Assembly: GCF_024679095.1 (NCBI RefSeq)
Contig: NW_026111669.1
Span: 180,001-244,000 of the forward strand
Direction of reading: 5' to 3'
DNA: 64,000 nt
DNA from: Eriocheir sinensis
Lineage: Eukaryota > Arthropoda > Malacostraca > Decapoda > Varunidae
The position numbers were made by a program, and so were the translations under genes. Each line of letters opens with the position of its first letter. The stretch's first letter is position 1. Below are positions 55,636 through 64,000 of the stretch, in pieces. Under the pieces are notes generated by a model. It saw only the letters and a list, made by a program, of their open reading frames with translations, was not told where the DNA came from and made no database searches.

Positions 55636-56795
55636 TAGTGACGACCAGAAGGGGAAATGTACTTATAACCCTCTAAGGTGTGCATTTAAACCACGAGCAG
55701 GTAATCTTCTAATGAGGTGTCAACAGGTATACAACTCCAACACTAAGCTTCTTCGTGTGTTATGTGGGAGTCAGGAATGAGTTGGCTTGGCATATCGAAG
55801 TGCAGTTACAGTCACCCCCCCCACCCCCACCCCAACCCCCCGGCAACCACAGTCCACAGGGTGTTGGAGAGCTGAGGCAAGGGTTGAAATGAAGGGATGA
55901 GAGGTGAGGGTAGTGACGATCAAAAGAGGAAGATGTGATGAGAGAGGTGAGGGTGATGACCAAAAAGGAAGATATATACCTGTAACTCTCTCAGGTGTGT
56001 GTATAAGCTATGAGCAGGTAATCTTCCCATGAGGTGTCCCCAGGTAATCCCGATCCTCAGCTACTGCGTATGTGTTTTTGGGGTGAGTCGGGAGGGAGTT
56101 GGCGTGGTAATTCAGTGTTTTCTGGATGAGTCGGGAGGGAGTTGCCGTGGTAATTCAGTGTTTTCTGGATGAGTCGGGAGGGAGTTGCCGTGGTAATTCA
56201 GTGTTTTCTGGGTGAGTCGGGAGGGAGTTGGCGTGGTAATTCAGAGTGTATTTTGGGGTGAGTCGGGAGGGAGTTGCCGTGGTAATTCAGAGTGTATTTT
56301 GGAGTGAGTCGGGAGGGAGTTGCCGTGGTAATTCAGAGGGTATTTTGGAGTGAGTCGGGAGGGAGTTGCCGAGGTAATTCAGAGGGTATTTTGGGGTGAA
56401 TCGGGAGGGAGTTGGCGTGGTAATTCAGAGGGTATTTTGGGGTGAGTCGGGAGGGAGTTGGCGTGGTAATTCAGAGGGTATTTTGGGGTGAGTCGGGAGG
56501 GAGTTGGCGTGGTAATTCAGAGGGTATTTTGGGGTGAGTCAGGAGGGAGTTGGCGTGGTAATTCAGAGGGTATTTTGGGGTGAGTCGGGAGGGAGTTGGC
56601 GTGGTAATTCAGAGGGTATTTTGGGGTGAGTCGGGAGGGAGTTGGCGTGGTAATTCAGAGGGTATTTTGGGGTGAGTCGGGAGGGAGTTGGCGTGGTAAT
56701 TCAGAGGGTATTTTGGGGTGAGTCGGGAGGGAGTTGGCGTGGTAATTCAGAGTGTATTTAAGCACCCCATTCCCCCGGCAACCACAGTCCGTTAG
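55636..56795. repeat. Duplicated ~220-bp segment, one copy expanded by a 46-bp array
   Basis: Copy 1 (55636-55860) and copy 2 (55951-56795) share a left flank (GTGAYGACCA, GAGCAGGTAATCTTC, ATGAGGTGTC) and a right end (CGGCAACCACAGTCC). In copy 1 a single GGAGTCAGGAATGAGTTGGC-type unit sits between them. In copy 2 that unit is amplified about 15-fold (56080-56757). The first units are ~42-43 bp (ending CAGTGTTTTCTGG) and later ones 46 bp (ending CAGAGGGTATTTTGGG). Confidence 0.9.
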
Positions 56796-57035
56796 CATCG
56801 CCTTGTTGAAATTGTAATTGAAGTGAGCGCCGTTTTAGTCATTAACCTTTGCTTTTGTTTAGTCATTAACTCTTGCTTCCGTTACGAGTTGGTGCGAGGA
56901 GGGGAGCGTACCGTCACCTGCTTTCTTGATGGTTCGCTGACAACGCTACCCGGTCACCTAACAACAACAACAATAAAAAACAGCAAAACAACAACTACTG
57001 TTACTATTACTACTGGATGAGGAAGGACAAGGTGA
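56796..57035. other. Unique stretch with a 26-bp duplication
   Basis: TTTAGTCATTAAC recurs at about 56834 and 56860. (CAA)n patches lie near 56962-56990. No gene supported. Confidence 0.5.
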
Positions 57036-57097
57036 GAGGGATGGGATGAAAAAGGAAAGGAAGAAAAGGAACGGGGTGGAGGACTGAATGAGGGAAA

Positions 57098-57148
<51 letters not shown>

Positions 57149-57208
57149 GCTACTACTTCTACTGCTACTACTACTACTGCTTCTACTACTACTACTACTT
57201 CTATTAAC
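57036..57208. repeat. Dispersed purine repeat copy and (CTA)n
   Basis: 57045-57096 matches the block at 54780-54815 and 54917-54955 (AAAGGAACGGGGTGGAGGAC, then TGAATGAGGGA). (CTA)n follows at 57099-57205 with TTC and TGC variants. Confidence 0.85.
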
Positions 57209-57585
57209 ATTACTCCCACCAAACAATTAACGATAATAACAACAAACTACGCAATTAACCGGAGACGGGGATAGTTGATGACGCTCCCAGCTACCTAATT
57301 ATAAGACGCAGGAGCTTCTACGCAAATACGGGAGACTTATGGAGGAGGAGGAGGTGGGGGTGGGGGGGGAGAGGTGAGGGGAGATTAGGCGCGTCTGCCG
57401 AGGGGGTGGAGGAGAGTTACGAGGAGGAACTGCGAAGATCTTGTGGGCGTTTACGAAGCCAATCACGTCGGGGCGTGGCGCAAGGGGGATGCAAGCGGCT
57501 GGGGAGGGGAGGGAAGGGAAGAGGGGAGAGAAGGAGTTAAGGAGGATTGGGGAGGGTAATGTGGAGCGTCTTGGTGGCAGGAGGA
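57209..57585. other. Unique to GC-rich stretch
   Basis: Includes a G-rich patch (57340-57385) and a CpG-containing piece with GCCAATCACG near 57458. Donor- or promoter-like elements are not convincing. Confidence 0.35.
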
Positions 57586-57589
57586 GAAG

Positions 57590-57875
57590 GGGATGGAGAA
57601 GCGGAGGAAGAGAGACACAGGGAGAGGAGTGAAATGGGTATAGCATGGATGAGAGGAGTTAGAAGGAGTTAGACGGAGGGTGGGGGGTGGGGTGTGAAGG
57701 AGAGGAGGAGAGTGGTAGGGTCGGGGGTAGGACAAGTGGAGGAAGAGGGACACAGGGAGAGTAGTGAAATGGGTATAGCATGAAGGAGAGGAGTTAGAAG
57801 GAGTTAGACGGAGGGGGTTGGATGAGGTGAAGGAGAGGAGGAGAGTGGAAGGGAAAGGAGAAGGAAAAGTGGAGG
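57590..57875. repeat. 135-bp tandem duplication
   Basis: GAAATGGGTATAGCATG begins at 57631 and 57766; flanks GGAGTTAGAAGGAGTTAGAC are shared. Confidence 0.88.
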
Positions 57876-58595
57876 AAGAGAAAGGGGAAAGGGGTGAGAT
57901 GGGTGGCAAGGAAGAAGGAAGAAATAATAAAGGAGGCTTGGGAGATGGGAGAGGATAGGAGGAATAGAGAAAAGTAGAAGCTTAGGAGAGAAAGAGACAA
58001 GATGAGGCAGCAGGATCGCGAAAGTAAGAGGGGGGGAGGGAGGGAAGGCTGAGAGATGATGGGACGAGAATAGAGGAGAGGGGAGGAGAGGAGAGGGGAG
58101 GAGTAAGGGGGAAGGAAGGTTAACTATGGTGAGGAAAAGCCATCATTCTGAGATAAGGAGTTTGATGGAGAGATGGAGACATTCAGTATTATAAGTGGTG
58201 GAGGGAGTGAAGGGGAGGGGAGGGGCAGGGAAGAGAGAGCAGAGGAGAAAGGAGGTGAATAAAGGGAGTAAGGGAAAGAGAATGGGAGGGAAAGGGAGGG
58301 TTAAGAGCTACTATAAGAGGGAATGTGCAAGTGAGGGAGGAACAGGTTAAGGGCAGGAGGAGGTGAGGGTGGGAGTCATGGAGAAGGGAGAAGGAAAGAG
58401 TTAGGAAGGGAAAGAGGAAGAGTGAGAGGGGAGAGGATCAAGCAACTCACCACTCCAGTCACCACCACTTCAAAATCTCGTTGCTGAGGTGATGCTGAGG
58501 GAGGGAGGAGGGCAGGGTGTTGGAGAGCTGATGCTGAGTGTTGGATGGGTGGAACAAGTTGTGCTAAAAGACTGAAGGGCTAACAAAGGTGAAGG
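57876..58595. repeat. G/A-rich low-complexity DNA
   Basis: GGGAGG/GAGAGG-rich sequence with a short unique piece near 58440-58490. No gene. Confidence 0.6.
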
Positions 58596-58599
58596 CGTA

Positions 58600-58800
58600 A
58601 GGTAATGGAAGGTGAGAGGGTTCGAAGTCTATTGAGGGGAGAGATTAAGGTGCTGGAGGGGGCTTGTGGGGCTGAGAGGGATGAGGGTGTAATTTGCTGG
58701 AAGGTGAGAGGGTTCGAAGTCTATAGAGGGGAGAGATTAAAGTCCTGGAGGGGGCTTGTGGGGCTGAGAGGGATGAGGGTGTAAGATGTTGGAAGGCGAT
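58600..58800. repeat. 92-bp tandem duplication
   Basis: GGTGAGAGGGTTCGAAGTCT recurs at about 58612 and 58704, with GGGGGCTTGTGGGGCTGAGA in both. Confidence 0.9.
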
Positions 58801-58854
58801 AGAGCTTGAGGGGACTGAGAGGTGAAGGACAGGAGAGCTTAAATTTGTGTTTGG

Positions 58855-59150
58855 GTTTGGGAGCTTCACCTTCATCTTCACTTTCGCCCTCACCTTCAGT
58901 TTCTTCACCTTCATCTTCAATTTCTTCACTTTCACCTTCAGTCTGTCAGGTGGTTCTCGTCACTGCGCACCACTTTCACCTTCACAGCCTTTACCTTCAC
59001 CTTCAATTTCTTCCCATCACCTTCAATCTGTCATGCGTTCCTTGTCACTTCGCCTCACCTTCACCTTCACCTTCACTTTCATCTTCACCTTCAGTCTACC
59101 AGGTGCTTCTCGTCACTTCGCCTCACCTTCACCTTCACACTGTTGATCTT
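58855..59150. repeat. (CTTCAC)n-type hexanucleotide repeat
   Basis: TTCACCTTCA/TTCATCTTCA units interrupted by TCAGTCTGTCAGG-like and CTCGTCACTTCGCC-like pieces that themselves recur near 58945, 59040 and 59108. Confidence 0.85.
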
Positions 59151-59361
59151 GGACGCGTTAGCCCGGCCGAGATGAAGTCACGGCCCGGCATTCCCCCTGA
59201 CCCACATTTGCCTCACTTCGCACAGCACATAAAGTTTCCGTAGCGTCGCGCCCTCGAGTCTGGTGGCGTCCGCGGGAATGGCTGGGTGTGAGGTGAATGC
59301 TTTGATCTGCGGCGGTATTTGGGGGTGATGTTAGCCGATGAATGTGGTGACGTGTGGTTAC

Positions 59362-59458
59362 CTGTAGTGATACCTCTAGTGAAAGCATTAGAAATACCTC
59401 TGGGGAAATCATTAGTAATACCGTTAGGGAAATTGTTAATAGTACCTTCAGTGATACG
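59362..59458 (+). repeat. 24-bp repeat, ~4 copies
   Basis: AATACCTCTRGTGAAATCATTAGT-like units (24 bp, shown in parts: AATACCTCT, GTGAAA, ATTAGT) repeat about four times. The + frame gives octapeptides of VIPLGKSL type, open in 59319-59510, but short and without context. Confidence 0.75.
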
Positions 59459-59540
59459 ATTTTTTTTTTACAACAAAGGAGACAGTTCAAGGGTAACAAA
59501 AAGAGTGTAGAAAAAGAAGAAAAAAAACGCTACATGAGGA
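59459..59540 (+). mobile_element. Dispersed repeat copy (AAAGGAGACAG family)
   Basis: T-tract, ACAACAAAGGAGACAGTTCA, then an A-rich middle and a degraded AACGCTAC end. Matches 45258-45350. Confidence 0.5.
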
Positions 59541-59685
59541 TTTTCAACTGCACTTCTTAATGTCATTTTTACAACTCGAGGACATAGGCAACAGAAGGAA
59601 GAGGAGGAGGAGGAGAACGGAGCCGAAGAGGACTGAGAAAAAAAAAGTTGAAGTAATATCGAGTTATAAGTTGATTACGCAATAG

Positions 59686-59721
<36 letters not shown>

Positions 59722-59885
59722 GAAGGTCGTTGGCTTCCATAAAATTCCAGTGAAGTGAATTATTGACTAAACTAATGCTTTGTCGACTTGTTTGTGCGCT
59801 GCTCCAGAAGAAAAAAATAAATAAATACACTACACTTAGAAGCTATTGTTGTACTATTCATCCTAAACAAAGCTATTCATAAACA
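59541..59885. other. Unique stretch with (CT)n
   Basis: (CT)n at 59690-59717. The rest is A-rich unique DNA without a gene. Confidence 0.5.
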
Positions 59886-59889
59886 AGAT

Positions 59890-61740
59890 AAACTGCTTGA
59901 GTACTCTTGATAGCTCTCCTCTTTTTCTTTCTTTTTGCTTGAGTACTCTGAATAGTTCTCGTTTTCTTCTTTTAGCATTTATTTCACTATTTCTTCTCAT
60001 TTTTCTTCTTTTTACATAACTTAATATCACTTTTTCTTCTTTTTGTATTACTTTAAATATTTCTTCTCATTTTTTCTTTTTTTGCATAGCTTAATATCTT
60101 TTTCTTCTTTTTTACAATACTTTAAATAGTTCTCATTTTTCTTCTTTTACATAACTTAATATCTCTTTTTCTTCTTTTTGTATTACTTTAAATATTCCTT
60201 CTCATTTTTTTCTTTTTGTGCATAACTTAATATCTTTTTCTTCTTTTTTACAATACTTTAAAAATTTCTCATTTTTTCTTCTTTTACATAACTTAATATC
60301 TCTTTTTCTTTTTTTTTGCATTACTTTAAATATTCCTTCCCATTTTTTTTTTTTTACATAACTTAATATCTCTTTTTCTTCTTTTTTTGCATTACTTTAA
60401 ATATTTCTTCTCATTTTCTTCTTTCTACATAACTTAATATCTCTTTTTCTTCTTTTTGCATTACTTTAAATATTTCTTCTCATTTTTCTTCTTTATACAT
60501 AACTTAATACCTCTTTTTCTTCTTTTTGCATTACTTTAAATATTTCGTCTCATTTTCTTCTTTTTGCATAACTTAATATCTCATTTTCTTGTTTTTTTAT
60601 TACTTTAAATATTTCTTCTCATTTTTCTTCTTTTTTACATAACTTAATATCTCTTTTTCTTCTTTTTGTGTTACTTTAAATATTTCTTCTCATTTTTCTT
60701 CTTTATACATAATTTAATATCTCTTTTTCTTCTTTTTGCATTACTTTAAATACTTCTCATTTTTCTTCTTTTTTACATAACCTAATATCTCTTTTTCTTC
60801 TTTTTGTATTACTTTAAATATTTCTTCTCATTTTTCTTCTTTTACATAACTTAATATCTCTTTTTCTTCTTTTTGCATTACTTTAAATATTTCTCATTTT
60901 TCTTCTTTTTTACATAACTTAATATCTCTTTTTCTTCTTTTTGTATTACTTTAAATATTTCTTCTCATTTTTCTTCTTTATACATAATTTAATATCTCTT
61001 TTTCTTCTTTTTGCATTACTTTAAATACTTCTCATTTTTCTTCTTTTTTACATAACCTAATATCTCTTTTTCTTCTTTTTGTATTACTTTAAATATTTCT
61101 TCTCATTTTTCTTCTTTTTACATAACTTAATATCTCTTTTTCTTCTTTTTGCATTACTTTAAATATTTCTCATTTTTCTTCTTTTTTACATAACTTAATA
61201 TCTCTTTTTCTTCTTTTTGTATTACTTTAAATATTTCTTCTCATTTTTCTTCTTTTTACTTAACTTAATATCTCTTTTTCTTCTTTTTTACAATACATTA
61301 AATATTTCTCTTTTTTTTTCTTTTACATAACTTAATATCTCTTTTTCTTCTTTTTGTATTACTTTAAATATTTCTTCTCATTTTTTTCTTTTTTTGCATA
61401 AATTAATATCTCTTTTTCTTCTTTTTGCATTACTTTGAATATTTCTTATCATTTTTTCTTCTTTTTGCATAACTTAATACCTTTTTTCTTCTTTTTGCAT
61501 TACTTTAAATATTTCTTGTTATTTTTCTTCATTTTGCACGAGTACTCTTACTTTATCTCTCCTCTTTCTCTACTTTTTGCATGAGTACTCCTAAATACCT
61601 GTTTCATGATTTCTTCCTTTTTTCCTTGAGTACTCCTAAATGTCTCTTCCCTTTTTCTTCTATTTGCATTATTCTAAGTATTTCTTCTCATTTTCCTTCT
61701 TTTTGCTTGAGGACTCTGAATGCCTCTCACCGTATCATTT
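59890..61740. repeat. AT-rich ~65-70-bp satellite, ~26 copies
   Basis: The unit carries ACATAACTTAATATCTCTTT, TTCTTCTTTTTGCATTACTT, TAAATATTTCTTCTCATTTT and a T/C filler. Units alternate between a TTCTTCTCAT form and a short TTCTCAT form, and between GCATTAC, GTATTAC and ACAATAC. A rare CCTAATATC variant recurs at 60781 and 61056 (275 bp), suggesting a four-unit higher-order repeat. Edges are degraded. Confidence 0.93.
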
Positions 61741-61852
61741 TACTCACTTTCTCCTCGGTTGGAATTCTTTCGGTCTACCATGACGAACCTCTATTGTTTT
61801 ATCCGTAATGTTGATAAGTGAATACAAGAGAAGATTTTCGTGACAGTGTTAT

Positions 61853-61942
61853 GGTGGTGGTGGTAGGGGGGGAGGGTACTGGTGGTGGTGGGGGAGGGTA
61901 CTGGTGGTGGTGGGGGAGGGGGAGGGGGGAGGGGGGAGGTAG
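61853..61942 (+). other. G-rich tract with strong G-quadruplex potential
   Basis: Many runs of three to six G lie within 90 bp, including GGGAGGGTACTGGTGGTGG twice. The + strand could fold into G-quadruplexes. Confidence 0.6.
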
Positions 61943-62030
61943 GTACTGAATCATCCACCTTTACAAATATTCATAAATCTTTTTGATACTGTCAGAGAAA
62001 TTGATCTTGATTTTACGTTATGAAGACGTA

Positions 62031-62063
<33 letters not shown>

Positions 62064-62122
62064 GACGTTCCCTGTCATACCCATTAGTCAATACAACGTC
62101 ACAGACTCACTCACATACCGTG

Positions 62123-62170
<48 letters not shown>
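61943..62170. repeat. (CT)n and (GT)n with unique spacers
   Basis: (CT)n at 62034-62061 and (GT)n at 62125-62167. Confidence 0.9.
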
Positions 62171-62685
62171 ATTTTGTACCTTGGGTGATGTAACGGAGGG
62201 AATGTAGGTGCCTTGTAAGAGTGTGCGTGTGTGTGTGTGTGGCCCGTACCAGCAGGGCGCACAGCGGGGTACGGAGTGGCCCATCAACTGGCAGTGGTCA
62301 ACCCCAAAAGGCCCTGTCAGCCCACCCGTCAGCCCGTCAGCCCGGCCCGTCATCCCAGCCCGTCAGTCACACAAGTTACAATCCCTCAAAAAAATATCGG
62401 CCCCTTTATGAACGACAGAAGGGAAAATGAACGAAATCTAGAGAGAATCGACGCTGTAAAGTCAGAATGTTTGGTACGATTTCATATTATTTTATTCTCT
62501 GGGTTTAATTTACCTTATCAGCAGACCCTCCCCTCCCCTCCCTCCCCTCTCCGGCACCCCTTGTGTACGCCTGATTACGCACATGTGTACACCTACGCAA
62601 TACACAGGGCGACTGATATGTGGCCTCCTTACAGTTACGCACACACATGTAACACTAGGAACACTCGAGTTGTCAAGGGAGTCCA
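62171..62685. other. Unique stretch with CAGCCCGTCAG repeats
   Basis: A short (GT)n at 62225-62241, then CAGCCCGTCAGCCCGGCCCG-like repeats near 62318-62368. Frames run through but no domain is seen. Confidence 0.45.
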
Positions 62686-62687
62686 GC

Positions 62688-62689
<2 letters not shown>

Positions 62690-62754
<65 letters not shown>

Positions 62755-62809
62755 CGTCGTCAAGGTTCAGGGCAAGATGTGGTTCGTCTTCGTGCTCGAG
62801 TCTCAACCT

Positions 62810-62841
<32 letters not shown>

Positions 62842-62842
62842 A
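62690..62842. repeat. (AC)n and (CT)n
   Basis: (AC)n at 62690-62752 and (CT)n at 62815-62842. Confidence 0.97.
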
Positions 62843-62978
62843 TCACTATAACAATAAGAGGAGGACGCTTTGTGCTTCACGTATTCTGCCATTCCATCGT
62901 GTTATTACTTAATGCGAGGCGAGTTATGCAAAGAAGACGGTCATTGACTACCACTATCACATCACTACCACTATCACA

Positions 62979-63012
<34 letters not shown>

Positions 63013-63211
63013 GCTGCTGCTATAAATTCGGTTACTCTTAATTGCTATTTTTTGCTGATGTTCTTGTTGTTGATGTTGCTGCTTCTATAATGTTACTGTT
63101 GCTATTGCTCTTACTTGAAACTCCTCCTCCTCCTCCTCCTCCTCCTCCTCCTCCTCTTCATCTACTACTACTACAACTACTACACAAGCACGATCAAGGA
63201 CACAACAACAG

Positions 63212-63280
<69 letters not shown>
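62843..63280. repeat. (CTA)n, (CCT)n and (AC)n patches
   Basis: CTA units at 62984-63012, CCT at 63119-63157, CTA at 63160-63182 and (AC)n at 63214-63280, with unique spacers. Confidence 0.9.
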
Positions 63281-63281
<1 letters not shown>

Positions 63282-63520
63282 AGATAGCCAAGTACTCCTT
63301 CACCCCAGGGGCACCCCAACTATCACCCACCACCAGGGGCCACCGGGGACAGGACACACCCGGGGCCCTGAACGCACCCTGGGCCCCGTAAACCTCAAAG
63401 AAAACGGTCCTTCACGCAGGGGGGAGGCAGTTTTAAACCAATATTTATCTTTTGGGGGACTGAACAAAAACATACACAGCCGAAGTTTACAGCAATATTA
63501 CCTGACGCTTGAGGTCATGG
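63281..63520. other. Unique stretch
   Basis: Mixed, CCAGGGGCC-rich at first. + frame 63115-63642 runs through but is largely the flanking repeats. No gene supported. Confidence 0.4.
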
Positions 63521-64000
63521 GGGGAGGAGGAGGGGAGAAGTGGAATGGTAAGGGGAGGAGGAGGAGGAGGTACTATTGGAGAGAAGGAGGATGGGAAGAG
63601 TCAAGGGATGGATTAAGGAAGTGGGGGATAGAGATAAGGTAATGGAGGAGGGGAGGAAGGGATTGACGGAGAGAGCGGTGTGGGAGGTATAGGTGGAAGA
63701 TGAGGCGGATGGAAGAAAGGTATTAGCGTGGGTGATGCTAATGGGAGTGGAGGTGGAGGGAAGAACTGACTGAAGGGGATTAAGATACTGGAGACATGAA
63801 TGAGGAAGTGGAACGGATAACACATGATCGAGAGGAGGAGGAGGAGGAAGAAAAAGAAGAAAAGGGAGAGATGTAATAAGGGAAAGAAGGAAAAGGGAAG
63901 GGGAGCAAAGAGGAAAGATAAGGGAGGAAAGTAAAGAAGAGAATATCGGAGAGAGAATGAAGGGGAAGCAAGAGGAGAAATAAGGGAGGAGAAGAGGAGG
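63521..64000. repeat. G/A-rich low-complexity DNA
   Basis: GGAGGAGG and GAAGGGAGAG sequence to the window edge. - strand Ser/Pro ORFs are artefacts. Confidence 0.65.

Noticed and set aside
56080..56757. Regular 46-bp repeats considered as a CRISPR array
   Set aside because: Units are contiguous with no unique spacers and the genome is eukaryotic; it is a minisatellite. The 38-bp and 19-bp arrays were rejected for the same reason.

Overview
The window looks like non-coding DNA from a eukaryote, most likely a decapod crustacean. The grounds are an extreme density of long (GA)n, (AC)n, (CCT)n and (TTCCC)n microsatellites, kilobase minisatellite arrays, tRNA-derived SINEs and a CR1-clade non-LTR retrotransposon. 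The taxon is an inference from repeat character; no host gene here proves it. I see no rRNA or tRNA gene, no CRISPR array, no prokaryotic operon and no complete host protein-coding gene that I can name.

Layout. 1-5790 is G/A-rich on the + strand, with (GA)n, (AC)n, (GGAA)n and a 174-bp tandem repeat. 5926-7560 is pyrimidine-rich. 7600-9500 holds small unique islands (two possible exons) and a SINE-like unit. 9900-13930 is purine-rich with 170-, 60-, 19- and 141-bp tandem arrays. 14200-15600 is pyrimidine-rich. About 15720-20994 is a near full-length CR1-like element: a 5' UTR with a long antisense ORF, ORF1 (CxxC finger, 8-residue repeats, SGNH esterase), ORF2 (endonuclease, reverse transcriptase, CR1 C-terminus) and a 3' UTR ending in a doubled 10-mer. 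The element is broken by stops and frameshifts. 21000-34500 is mostly satellites, microsatellites and R/Y-biased DNA. 34540-36060 has a 124-bp tandem array and a possible small spliced gene on the - strand. 37500-45600 carries SINE and foldback-type dispersed repeats, a 1.5-kb 26-bp array, a 38-bp array and a tandem array of tRNA-like SINE units. 47510-49120 is a dimeric 75/150-bp satellite. 55636-56800 is a duplicated segment in which one copy has an internal 46-bp unit amplified about 15-fold. 59890-61740 is an AT-rich ~70-bp satellite.

The coding logic lies in the retrotransposon. ORF1 would bind RNA and carries an esterase fold. ORF2 would nick target DNA and reverse transcribe from the 3' end, and the hairpins and tandem 10-mer at the 3' end fit recognition by a CR1-type RT. 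The SINE-like units carry A-box and B-box promoter matches and would depend on such an RT. Nearly all other long open frames are artefacts of low-complexity or tandem sequence. The few candidate host exons are proposed from splice signals and open frames only and are low confidence.
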